Notes under the pieces: model-generated
Seen by the model: only the letters and a program-made list of their open reading frames with translations
Told to the model about the DNA's origin: nothing
Databases searched by the model: none
Shown here: positions 24,006 to 31,649 of the stretch, one piece after another
How positions within the stretch are numbered: position 1 is the first letter of the stretch
Layout: each line of letters begins with the position of its first letter
Translations under genes and position numbers: made by a program
Source of the DNA: Nitrospinae bacterium RIFCSPLOWO2_12_FULL_45_22
GTDB lineage: Bacteria; 2-12-FULL-45-22
Assembly: GCA_001803565.1 (NCBI GenBank)
Contig: MHDQ01000128.1
Span: forward strand, 1-31,649
DNA: 31,649 bases
Direction: 5' to 3'

Positions 24006-25909
24006 TGAAAACCCTATCACTAGACAGATTAAAATATAATCAATATCTCTGGCTCCTGATGATAATCACCATAGGATTTCTGATGCGCTTATGGCTTTTA
24101 GACAAGCGGTGGATCAATCCCGATGAGGGGGCGCACCTCATGGATGGAAGGTTGGTATTAGATGGTTTTGTCCCCGGGGTCGATTACGATTCACGTCAGG
24201 TGATATATGTATACATTATTGCCTTATTTCTCAAGATATTCGGCGCCAGTTATCTAAATGCCCGATTTCTTCCCCTGGTCTCAATTATGCTAGTCAGTTT
24301 ATTTATTTTCTTAATTTCCAAAAAGTTGTTTAATGAAAAGATCGCGTTACTGGCATCTGCTATCTATACCTTCCTACCCCTTTCCATTATCTGGTCAGTG
24401 GTGGTAAAGACAGAACCGATGACAACTTTGTTGAGCTGTATGGGTATCTATTTTGCCATCTGTGGTGTGAAGAATGAAAAAGGGGCCCGGTTTTTATTTC
24501 TCGCCGGTATCAGCCTTTCCCTTGCCTACTATATAAGACAATCGAGTTTAGCGATTCCGATGGCTATTTTCCTCTTCTTTCTATTTTTTTATCAATGGAG
24601 TCTAAAAAAAGTCTTCAGAAGCTATGCTATTATGTTAGGCGGTTATATTTTGGTATGCCTCTTGGTGTCTACCTACTATAGCCAGTTTTTGAGTCTAACT
24701 CAGATTTGGCACAGCTCCCTGAATCCATCGAATATTTTCTTTGAGCAGATCCAAAATGTTTTTAATCCCCAAATAGCCCAAGGGTCAGCGGAGATAGATA
24801 ATTTCAGGTTGGCTGATCAGCCATGGAAAGTAACCATTGCGACCTTACGTTGGACCCTGAAATTAAACTCTTTCTTAATCATTGGTCTCCTTTTTTCATT
24901 TGGTATATTAGTTTTTTCCTGGTTAACGCGAAAAAATAATGGAGAAGACTTTGATAATATTTCTCCCCCCCTGGTCCTTTTATATTCATGGTTATTCAGC
25001 TTATCTATGGGTTATTCCTATTGGATACTCCATAGAGGTTTTTTTACCCAATATTTTGGTGAGTTCCTTCCGCCTCTGACCATTATCCTGGCCTTTGTGA
25101 TCTTCCATTCCTTATCAAAATTGAAGATAGAAAATAACCTAGGAAGAAATACAATTACTCTAGCACTATTTTTGGGAATAATTTTTACCCTTCATCAGAA
25201 AATTCCTTATCTTCCATCTAGTTTATATCCCTTAATAACCATATCGGTTTTAGCAATTCTATGCTTTTTCCAAAGCCTAAATATTCAAAAGAAATCGTTC
25301 ATGCTTATGGCATGTATCGGTATTCTTGCTGTCTCGTTAATTCGTTTAGAGCTAGGTTCTTTCATCCCTTACATTGCACGTGCCTTATCCTATTCCATTC
25401 TAGTTATTCTTTTGTATTCAACAATATTTATTATCTCAGGCTTGAAAATAAGAAATGCGAAATGGCCTAGCTTTATAACGGTTTCTTTTATCATTTCAGC
25501 CTTTGCCTTTTCCTTTGCCCTATCCGGAGGGAGCATGGGTGTTGCTTTCGATTGTAATTGGTCTCCAGCGACAGTTAGGAGGGTTTCAAACTATATAAAG
25601 ATGAATGCCAGAGATAATGATCAGGTAATGTCTGGTGCCCTTATCTGGGAGTTTGAATCTGATCGAAGACCCTTCATGTATCAGACGCACCCGCTGGCCT
25701 ATAGACCTGGTATATCTAAAGAAGAATTGAAGAAAATGGAAGAGTATTTATCCGAATACCCACCAAGATTTATTGTACTCGATGGCTATACCGAACAAAC
25801 CTACTTGAGGCATGTTGAGAAACTTCAATCCATCATAGATAAAAAATACGAATTAAAAAAAGTCTTTAACGGTTCCCAAGGTCCCGTAAGAATTTATAAA
25901 CAATTATAG
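24002..25909 (+). CDS. Membrane glycosyltransferase, PMT/ArnT-like (GT-C fold)
   Basis: 635 residues with many hydrophobic spans (about 11-13). The first extracytoplasmic loop has WINPDEGAHLMDG (Asp41, Glu42), the acidic pair that binds metal and donor in GT-C enzymes such as ArnT and PMT. These use polyprenyl-phosphate sugars and act on the outer side of the membrane. ASYLNARFLPLVSIM and FLPLSIIWSVVVKTEPMTTLLSC are also typical. The C-terminal ~120 residues are soluble and include SNYIKMNARDNDQVMSGALIWEF. The gene starts with ATGATG overlapping the flippase stop. The likely job is adding a side-chain sugar to the glycan, or to lipid A, after export. Acceptor unknown. Confidence 0.85.
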   Translation: MMKTLSLDRLKYNQYLWLLMIITIGFLMRLWLLDKRWINPDEGAHLMDGRLVLDGFVPGVDYDSRQVIYVYIIALFLKIFGASYLNARFLPLVSIMLVSLFIFLISKKLFNEKIALLASAIYTFLPLSIIWSVVVKTEPMTTLLSCMGIYFAICGVKNEKGARFLFLAGISLSLAYYIRQSSLAIPMAIFLFFLFFYQWSLKKVFRSYAIMLGGYILVCLLVSTYYSQFLSLTQIWHSSLNPSNIFFEQIQNVFNPQIAQGSAEIDNFRLADQPWKVTIATLRWTLKLNSFLIIGLLFSFGILVFSWLTRKNNGEDFDNISPPLVLLYSWLFSLSMGYSYWILHRGFFTQYFGEFLPPLTIILAFVIFHSLSKLKIENNLGRNTITLALFLGIIFTLHQKIPYLPSSLYPLITISVLAILCFFQSLNIQKKSFMLMACIGILAVSLIRLELGSFIPYIARALSYSILVILLYSTIFIISGLKIRNAKWPSFITVSFIISAFAFSFALSGGSMGVAFDCNWSPATVRRVSNYIKMNARDNDQVMSGALIWEFESDRRPFMYQTHPLAYRPGISKEELKKMEEYLSEYPPRFIVLDGYTEQTYLRHVEKLQSIIDKKYELKKVFNGSQGPVRIYKQL

Positions 25910-25931
25910 TGCACCTGCTAAATCAAGGAAG

Positions 25932-26849
25932 ATGGAAAAAGACAATCACCCAATGGTAAGCATTATAGTGCCGGTTTTTAATGGAGAAAATGCCATAGAG
26001 GAATGCATCCAGTCCCTGCTGGATCAGGATTATCCCAGAGATAAATATGAAATTATTATTGTCGATAATAACTCCAAAGATGGGACCGGGGAAATAATAA
26101 AAAGGTATCCCGTGCTGTATCTTTTAGAAGACGAGATCCAAAGCTCCTATGCTGCCCGGAATAAAGGAATTGGATATGCCCAAGGAGAAATTTTTGCCTT
26201 TACCGATTCAGATTGTGTTGCTTCAAAAAATTGGCTCAAAGAGGCAATGCTCCTATTTAAGGAAGATCTGGTAGGGTGTGTGACAGGCGAGGTTTATGCC
26301 TATAAACCGTTAACAGCGGTGGAAAAGCATCTCGAGAGATCAAAGGAGCTTTCTAATAAAGATAAGATGTTTAATGGAAAAATGGATTGTGTACCTACAT
26401 GTAACGCCATTTATCGAAGGAGTATTTTTGAGAAAATAGGCTTGTTTGATAGTACCATGAAGTCTGGGGGAGATGTGGATTTGGCTTGGAGAATGCACCA
26501 AAAAACCAACTACCAAATAGAGTTCTGTCCTGGAGCTGTTGTTTATCATAAACACAGGGCAGATTTGAGATCTTTATGGCGCCAAAAGGTGCTTTATGGG
26601 TATGCCCATGTTGTACTTTATAAAAAATATAGGGATAATTTGGGGAACCATTCCTTCAAAGATACGTGCCGGCATTTGAAAGTCCTGCTAGGGGCATTAA
26701 AGGCTATTCCAAAGCATTGGTTAAAATACCTGGCAGGAAATTCCAATACAGACGATTTAATAGATGCCCATCTCAATTTTCTGAAAAGCTTAGCGTACGA
26801 AGTGGGCAGGATAAAAGGATCAATTAAAGAAAGAGTCTGGTACCTATGA
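25932..26849 (+). CDS. Glycosyltransferase family 2
   Basis: 305 residues. It has MVSIIVPVFNGENAIEECIQSLLDQDYP, then IIIVDNNSKDGT, then SSYAARNKGIGYAQGEIFAFTDSDC (DSD at 92-94) and PTCNAIYRRSIFEKIGLFDSTMKSGGDVDLAWRMH. The CNA--RR-FE-IG-FD----GGDVDL-WR block is shared with GT2 enzymes that prime or elongate chains, including the MftF type. Ends in ~70 basic helical residues. The ribosome binding site AAGGAAG lies just before the ATG. It overlaps the next gene by four bases (ATGA), so transferase and polymerase are coupled. Confidence 0.92.
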   Translation: MEKDNHPMVSIIVPVFNGENAIEECIQSLLDQDYPRDKYEIIIVDNNSKDGTGEIIKRYPVLYLLEDEIQSSYAARNKGIGYAQGEIFAFTDSDCVASKNWLKEAMLLFKEDLVGCVTGEVYAYKPLTAVEKHLERSKELSNKDKMFNGKMDCVPTCNAIYRRSIFEKIGLFDSTMKSGGDVDLAWRMHQKTNYQIEFCPGAVVYHKHRADLRSLWRQKVLYGYAHVVLYKKYRDNLGNHSFKDTCRHLKVLLGALKAIPKHWLKYLAGNSNTDDLIDAHLNFLKSLAYEVGRIKGSIKERVWYL

Positions 26850-28288
26850 TAATTTCTCGATACCTCCCATTTATAAAGTCTTTAGATAAATATTCTACGG
26901 AAATAATTATAAAAATCATTTTATCAATTTCTTTATATATCGCTGCGACAGCCATCTTGAAAGAGTCCGAGATATTGGTGGTATTTCTGGTATCTGTTTG
27001 TTTTATTTTTTTAGTATTGAATATTCAAACATTTCCCATCTTATCGGCACTGGTATTTTTGGTTCCATTCCAGCCTATTGACTCAGGATTTGGATCGATA
27101 AATATGTTCCTGGTCTATTTTTTATCAGGAGTTGTTATAACCAAAAAAATAATCAGAAAAGAGAAGCTAAAGGAAAAGACCGTAGCTGACTTACCTTTCC
27201 TATTTATACTGTTAGCTTATATTCTGTCTCTTGCCAATATCAATTCCGGATTAAAACCCCATTTAATGTACCTCTTTGCGTTTATATCAAACATCCTCAT
27301 CTTTTATCTGATAGTCTCTTCTGTGAAAACTGAAAAGGAACTTTATACCCTGGTATATATTATGGGATTTTCCTCTATATTAGTCTTCTTATATTGCTAT
27401 CTGCAGATGTTCGCTCTTGGCTCACATATTAATGTTTTGGGCTTTGAAGAACTCCGATTGAGGGAAGCAAGCCATCAACTATATGGACTTAACAGGGTGA
27501 GAGGCCCTTTTGCTGACGCTGAAATTATGTGTGAATATGCTGTCATCCAGAGTCTTATACAAATATTTATGTTCTTTCACGAAAAAAAGACCCTCAAGAA
27601 ATATTTTTGGATGACTCTATTAATACTCAATATAACGGTTTTAATTGCTACTTCTACCCGGGCCGGAATTATATGCGAAACCATTGGTCTTATCTACTTT
27701 GCCTTTATCTTTCGAAAAAGGTTCCATCTTAGAAAATTCCTTATGGTAGTACCCTTAATAATCTTAATATTCTATTTGGGGAGTATTTTTTTGCACACCT
27801 ACACCCGATCCGGTTATCTCTTTGAGAGACTTGGAAGTACTGAGATTAAGGCTGGCTCTGTTATAAAAAATCGAGGAAATTGGTTCCTGGTATTCCCCTA
27901 TCTTAAGGAGCATCTTTTTATCGGCCATGGCCCTCGATATGACACGCCCTCCAATAATCTCAATTATCCCCATAGCTTATATATATTCCTGGTTTATACC
28001 ATGGGTCTCTTTGGACTAATTTCCTTTCTCTGGTTATTCTTGGAATTATTTAAATATTCCTGGAAGGGGCTTAAATTACCAAATTCAAATTTATTTCTGT
28101 GGGGTATGGTAGCTATTTTTCAGATTATCCTTGTAATCTTTTTAATAGACGAAATAAAAATAGAGTTTTTGAGGTGGCCTGACAGGAATTATCAGCATTT
28201 CATCTTCTTCCTCTTTGGGTTGTTAGTAGCTGCTGTTAATATGGTAAGGGCCGATCGAGCTAGAATCATGACCGAAATGAATAAATAA
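26846..28288 (+). CDS. O-antigen polymerase/ligase family membrane protein (Wzy or WaaL)
   Basis: 480 residues with about 10-12 hydrophobic spans. The Wzy_C-type large periplasmic loop lies late in the chain and contains RGNWFLVFPYLKEHLFIGHGPRYDTPSNNLNYPHSLYIFLVYTMGLFGL; the G-G--------PHN/S--- pattern is characteristic of this superfamily. LIATSTRAGIICETIGL is the conserved TS-SR-G-----G motif. The family holds both polymerases (Wzy) and ligases (WaaL). Its place between GT2 and a radical SAM gene, close to a flippase, favours a polymerase, but the sequence cannot tell them apart. The radical SAM gene starts two bases after its stop. Confidence 0.9.
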   Translation: MIISRYLPFIKSLDKYSTEIIIKIILSISLYIAATAILKESEILVVFLVSVCFIFLVLNIQTFPILSALVFLVPFQPIDSGFGSINMFLVYFLSGVVITKKIIRKEKLKEKTVADLPFLFILLAYILSLANINSGLKPHLMYLFAFISNILIFYLIVSSVKTEKELYTLVYIMGFSSILVFLYCYLQMFALGSHINVLGFEELRLREASHQLYGLNRVRGPFADAEIMCEYAVIQSLIQIFMFFHEKKTLKKYFWMTLLILNITVLIATSTRAGIICETIGLIYFAFIFRKRFHLRKFLMVVPLIILIFYLGSIFLHTYTRSGYLFERLGSTEIKAGSVIKNRGNWFLVFPYLKEHLFIGHGPRYDTPSNNLNYPHSLYIFLVYTMGLFGLISFLWLFLELFKYSWKGLKLPNSNLFLWGMVAIFQIILVIFLIDEIKIEFLRWPDRNYQHFIFFLFGLLVAAVNMVRADRARIMTEMNK

Positions 28289-28289
28289 A

Positions 28290-29402
28290 ATGAAAAGGTC
28301 CAATATTATTAAGAAAATATATTCTAAACAACTAATCCAGCTATTGAAGGGTTTTTTCGATTACAACATCATGGCTCATTTTAGGCCCTTACCCCCCAGG
28401 CATATACTGATGCCTATTACCTATCGGTGTAATGCCAGGTGTGTTATGTGCAATATCTGGAAAATGCCAATAAAAGCTGAATTAACAATCGGACAAATAG
28501 ACCAAATACTAGCTGATGATATTTTTAGATCCGTGGAGACCCTTACTATCACTGGTGGTGAGCCTATCTTAAGAGATGACCTGGTGGAGCTTGTTGCCCT
28601 ATTCATTGGCAAATTGACCCGGCTGAATCAACTTACCATCACAACCAATGGATTGCTCCCGGACAAAACAATCCAGTTTATTCAGAAAATTGCTCAAACT
28701 TGTCTTAAAAATAATATCCACTTATCCGTTTCTGTTTCTGTTGATGGCGTGGGAGAGGTTCATGACAGAATTAGGGGAATTCCAGGGGCTTTTGAAAAGA
28801 TAGAGAAGGCCATTTCTCAGCTTAAAGAGCTTCAGAAGGAATATGGTTTTTATTTGGGTGGGGGATGTGTAGTACAGCCCTCAAGCCTGCATAATTTGTC
28901 CGATTTAGAACAATGGCATAAAAAAAATGATTTTGATGGTAGTTTTCAACTGCTGGGATTCCATGAAACTTATGTTGCCAATTTAGAAAAAAAGGATGAG
29001 ATAAGCTTTACCGAAAAAGATAAAAAAGCACTCCTGACTTTTATTGAAAAAAGGGCAAAAGATCGATCTTTATTCAATTTTCAATCCTATTACTGGCATG
29101 ACATGCTGCAGATGTATAAGCATGGTAAACCAAGAAAGACTGTCTGTCCGATGATGATGGATGCCTTTGTCTTGGATGCCTATGGCGATGTCTACTGGTG
29201 TCTTTCAGAACCAGAGGCAAAGATCGGGAATTGTCTCTCCGGCCCCTCATGTAGTGATATATATTATAGCCCTGATAATCTAAAGGTGAGGAAATATATT
29301 AGAGAAAATAAATGTCCCAATTGTAATAGCGGTTGTTTAACCAGATTTGGAATCAGGAGTGAGATATTTGGATATCTCTGGTATTTGCTGTTGAGACAAT
29401 AG
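28290..29402 (+). CDS. Radical SAM/SPASM enzyme
   Basis: 370 residues. CNARCVMC (Cys47, Cys51, Cys54) is the CX3CX2C cluster motif and TITGGEP (89-92 for GGEP) binds the SAM amino group. The usual VSVSVDGVGEVHDRIRG segment lies in the middle of the barrel. A C-terminal SPASM domain follows, with VLDAYGDVYWCLSEPEAKIGN, then CPNCNSGCLTR, giving cysteines for auxiliary iron-sulfur clusters. The first ~40 residues (KRSNIIKKIYSKQLIQLLKGFF) are basic and amphipathic and could hold it at the membrane. The substrate is not known. Its place directly behind the Wzy-like gene and before an epimerase suggests a sugar or carrier-lipid modification. Its architecture is canonical, unlike that of the protein at 8658. 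Confidence 0.92.
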   Translation: MKRSNIIKKIYSKQLIQLLKGFFDYNIMAHFRPLPPRHILMPITYRCNARCVMCNIWKMPIKAELTIGQIDQILADDIFRSVETLTITGGEPILRDDLVELVALFIGKLTRLNQLTITTNGLLPDKTIQFIQKIAQTCLKNNIHLSVSVSVDGVGEVHDRIRGIPGAFEKIEKAISQLKELQKEYGFYLGGGCVVQPSSLHNLSDLEQWHKKNDFDGSFQLLGFHETYVANLEKKDEISFTEKDKKALLTFIEKRAKDRSLFNFQSYYWHDMLQMYKHGKPRKTVCPMMMDAFVLDAYGDVYWCLSEPEAKIGNCLSGPSCSDIYYSPDNLKVRKYIRENKCPNCNSGCLTRFGIRSEIFGYLWYLLLRQ

Positions 29403-29441
29403 TGAAATAATTTTTTTTAAAGGTCTAGGGGGTCAACAATA

Positions 29442-30368
29442 ATGAAAAGGATTTTGGTAACCGGGGGGGCCGGGTTCATTGGTTCCCATCTGGTTAAGGC
29501 GTTAGTAAAATCAAATCATAATGTTTTGGTCGTCGATGATCTATCCTTTGGGAAAAAGGAGTTTTTGCCATTAAATGGTAGTTTGAAATTTGTTCAATTA
29601 GATATAACCAATAAGATATTGTTAGAAGAGATCTTTTTGCAATTCAAGCCTGAGATAGTGGTACATCTTGCAGCTATTCATTTTATCCCCTATTGCAATG
29701 CTCATCCTGTAGAGACATCAAAGGTAAATATAATAGGAACTAGAAATATCCTTGATATTTGCCGTAATACAATTCCAGAGATGGTTCTCTATGCTTCTAC
29801 GGCTGCGGTATATCCTATAAGGGATGAGGCGAATGATGAGGAGTCCGAAGTAAACCCCATAGATATTTATGGTATTACTAAATTGGCTGGTGAGGATCTT
29901 TGCAAATTGTTTTATAACGAAACAGGAATAAATACCGTAGTGATGAGGTTTTTTAATGCCTATGGCCCTAATGAAACCAATGCGCACGTTATTCCCGAGA
30001 TTGTTAGGCAGCTCAAATCCGGGAAGCGAAAAATCGAGTTGGGTAATCTAGCACCCAAAAGGGATTATATCCATGTAAAGGATAAAGCAAAGGCTATTAT
30101 GGCATTGATGGAAAAAGTGAAAAATGGATACCAGGTTGTCAATATTGGATCAGGGAATGAATATTCAGTGAGTGAAATACTGCGATATTGCGAGGAAATA
30201 TTGAAGGAAAATATAGAGGTCGTAAGCACAAAAGAACGAACCAGAAAGATGGAAAGAAAGCATCTTCTGGCAAACATAAATAAAATAAAGAATTTGACGG
30301 GTTGGTCGCCCAGGGTGGAGTTTAAGGCGGGGCTTCGCGACTTATTGCTTCGAGTAAATGGTAATTAA
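29442..30368 (+). CDS. NAD-dependent epimerase/dehydratase (extended SDR, GalE/WbpP-like)
   Basis: 308 residues. GGAGFIG (8-14) binds NAD and Asp32 selects NAD over NADP. LYASTAAVYP gives Ser119/Thr120, and YGITK gives Tyr143 and Lys147 of the catalytic YX3K. MRFFNAYGPNET and RDYIHVKDKAKAIM are the C-terminal substrate-domain motifs of nucleotide-sugar epimerases. It would make a UDP- or GDP-activated sugar for the transferases around it; whether this is 4-epimerisation (GalE-like) or dehydration cannot be settled by eye. The length is near the lower normal limit. AGGGGGT lies upstream of the start. It is the only precursor-synthesis gene in the window, so most sugar nucleotides must come from elsewhere. 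Confidence 0.92.
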   Translation: MKRILVTGGAGFIGSHLVKALVKSNHNVLVVDDLSFGKKEFLPLNGSLKFVQLDITNKILLEEIFLQFKPEIVVHLAAIHFIPYCNAHPVETSKVNIIGTRNILDICRNTIPEMVLYASTAAVYPIRDEANDEESEVNPIDIYGITKLAGEDLCKLFYNETGINTVVMRFFNAYGPNETNAHVIPEIVRQLKSGKRKIELGNLAPKRDYIHVKDKAKAIMALMEKVKNGYQVVNIGSGNEYSVSEILRYCEEILKENIEVVSTKERTRKMERKHLLANINKIKNLTGWSPRVEFKAGLRDLLLRVNGN

Positions 30369-30380
30369 TGTGAGGTCGGC

Positions 30381-31541
30381 ATGAAAGTATTAATGGTCAC
30401 GCCTTTCCCAATCGACAGTCAAACTATAGAGGGTGGTGTGCAGGCAGTTGCCTACTATCTCTCCCAGGGGCTAACAAATACCAAAGAGATAGATCTACAT
30501 GTATTGATCCCTTTAAATGGACCAGGATATTTTAAGTATAAAGAAAAAAAGGAAAATTCTGGTTTCGATTTCGACGACCGAATTAAGATTCATCTTTATA
30601 GGAATAAGAGATTTCAAACCCTAACAAATTATTTTTTGGATAAGAAGTTTCTTATTCAAAAAATAAAAAGCATTAATCCCGATATTGTCCATGCCCAGGG
30701 GAGTGGCAGAAATAGTATTGTGGCAGCCTTATCAGGATACCCGAGTGTAACAACCCTTCATGGGGTGTTCAAGAAAGAAGAAGTATTCTATAGAAATATT
30801 CATGAGAAACTCTCTCTCAAACTCAGAAGTTTGCATGAAAAGAAGATATTCAAAAAAATTAAAAACCTAATAATAATTAATAAATACGTTGCTGAAGAAA
30901 TAGATGCTAAACATAATGCTAACCTATTTTATATTAATAATCCTATAAAAAATGATTTTTTCAAGATACAAAGAGAGCCAATAAGACAAAGGCTTTTATT
31001 TCCCAATGGCATAAGAGAAAGAAAGGATCTAGTTACCTTATTAAAAGCTATGAAGATATTAAGAAAAAAGTTTCCTTCTTTTTCTCTCCATATAACAGGT
31101 ATGAATGAAGGTAAGGAGTATTTTGATAAAATTGTGCAATTAGTCAACCAATATGATCTTTCCAATAACATAGAGATCTTGGGAACCATTAGCGAGGACA
31201 GGCTTTTTGAGGAATACCGTGATGCGGAAATATTAGTTATGAGTTCCCTGGAAGAAACGTCACCCATGGCTATTGAACAGGCTATGGCATGTGGGCTTCC
31301 CGTTGTATCAACCCGGGCTGGCGGGGTACCTTATATGATCGAGCATAAAAAAACCGGTTTATTAGTAGATATTGGTGATGCTGGAGGCATTGCCAATATG
31401 ATAGAGCTATTGTTTCATAATGAAACCCTAAAGAATGAGATAATTAAGAATACAAAGCTTAAAGCCATGAAGGAATATCATATTGACTCAATTATTAAAG
31501 AAACTATTAATACCTATAAAACGATTTTAGAACAGAATTAG
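30381..31541 (+). CDS. Glycosyltransferase family 4
   Basis: 386 residues. MKVLMVTPFPIDSQTIEGGVQAVAYYL is a standard acceptor-side start, followed by PDIVHAQGSGRNSIVAAL and SVTTLHGVFKKE. The donor half has LFPNGIRERKDLVTLLKAMK and an intact EX7E in SSLEETSPMAIEQAMACGLPVVSTRAGG (Glu291, Glu299), so it should be active. It lies 12 bases after the epimerase stop, so the two form an operon. Lysine, isoleucine and AGA/AAA codons are heavily used, fitting the AT-rich part of the cluster. Confidence 0.93.
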   Translation: MKVLMVTPFPIDSQTIEGGVQAVAYYLSQGLTNTKEIDLHVLIPLNGPGYFKYKEKKENSGFDFDDRIKIHLYRNKRFQTLTNYFLDKKFLIQKIKSINPDIVHAQGSGRNSIVAALSGYPSVTTLHGVFKKEEVFYRNIHEKLSLKLRSLHEKKIFKKIKNLIIINKYVAEEIDAKHNANLFYINNPIKNDFFKIQREPIRQRLLFPNGIRERKDLVTLLKAMKILRKKFPSFSLHITGMNEGKEYFDKIVQLVNQYDLSNNIEILGTISEDRLFEEYRDAEILVMSSLEETSPMAIEQAMACGLPVVSTRAGGVPYMIEHKKTGLLVDIGDAGGIANMIELLFHNETLKNEIIKNTKLKAMKEYHIDSIIKETINTYKTILEQN

Positions 31542-31576
31542 GTGGAGTTTTTGGTTTTTTAGGAGAATAGGAAGTC

Positions 31577-31649
31577 ATGAAAAAAATTAATCTTCTCCTA
31601 TTGCATCCCACGGCTGATATCGGGGGTACAGAGCAATATCTCTCGTCTC
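31577..31649 (+). CDS. Start of another GT4-like glycosyltransferase (cut by the window edge)
   Basis: ATG 31577 with GGAAG a few bases upstream. It reads MKKINLLLLHPTADIGGTEQYLSS and runs off the end. The IGGTEQY segment is the Gly-rich acceptor loop of GT4 enzymes, so this is probably another one. Only 24 residues are visible, so the family call rests on that single motif and on the neighbourhood. Confidence 0.6.
   Translation, partial: MKKINLLLLHPTADIGGTEQYLSS

Noticed and set aside
1-31649. CRISPR array, tRNA, rRNA or transposase genes
   Set aside because: I found no spaced direct repeats, no cloverleaf or rRNA-like sequence, and no transposase or integrase reading frame.

Overview
The window is one long, all-forward-strand polysaccharide biosynthesis region of accessory genes from a bacterium. 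It holds about a dozen glycosyltransferases (GT4/GT-B and GT2/GT-A types), a PMT/ArnT-like membrane glycosyltransferase, an ABC polysaccharide exporter (Wzm/Wzt), a Wzx-type flippase with a Wzy/WaaL-type membrane protein, two radical SAM enzymes, a sugar-nucleotide epimerase/dehydratase and a polysaccharide deacetylase. A PemK/MazF-family toxin-antitoxin pair sits in the middle. ABC and Wzx/Wzy surface-glycan export and bacterial-type Shine-Dalgarno sites point to a bacterium, most likely a diderm. Most of the DNA is AT-rich. The density of family variants and gene debris would fit an uncultured lineage, but nothing here fixes the phylum.

Layout. (1) 1-1622: the possible tail of an unidentified protein, then a GT4. 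(2) 1601-12800: a block that looks transplanted. It opens with a frameshifted remnant of the C-terminal part of a Wzt. It continues with two consecutive GT4-like + GT2 fusion proteins, a stand-alone GT2, a stand-alone GT4, a radical SAM protein with a cysteine-rich SPASM-like segment in front of its core, and a large GT2-linker-deacetylase gene that now carries an in-frame TAG and a frameshift. Parts of this block (roughly 1950-6600 and 9719-12800) look richer in G+C and in CGN arginine codons than the rest. (3) 12953-16434: intact wzm and wzt followed by two GT2 genes. (4) 16449-17097: the toxin-antitoxin pair and a 130-bp hairpin element whose left arm contains the toxin stop codon. (5) 17148-19168: a GT4, then about 1 kb without a convincing gene, holding inverted repeats, a terminator-like hairpin, a 15-bp tandem repeat and the remnant of a probable secreted-protein domain. 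(6) 19169-31649: GT4, a predicted alpha/alpha-toroid protein, a flippase, a PMT-like GT, GT2, Wzy/WaaL-like protein, radical SAM/SPASM, SDR epimerase, GT4 and the start of one more GT4. Genes here are tightly packed, with several ATGA overlaps.

How it fits together (inference). The SDR enzyme supplies a sugar nucleotide. Cytoplasmic GT2 and GT4 enzymes build glycan on a lipid carrier. Export can run through Wzm/Wzt or through Wzx with a Wzy-like polymerase. The PMT-like enzyme would add sugars from a lipid-linked donor on the outer face of the membrane. The deacetylase would trim N-acetyl groups if it is still functional. The strongest signals are the evidence of cluster recombination (the Wzt remnant, the broken trifunctional gene, mixed base composition), the unusual multi-domain transferases, the permuted radical SAM architecture and the unassigned toroid protein.
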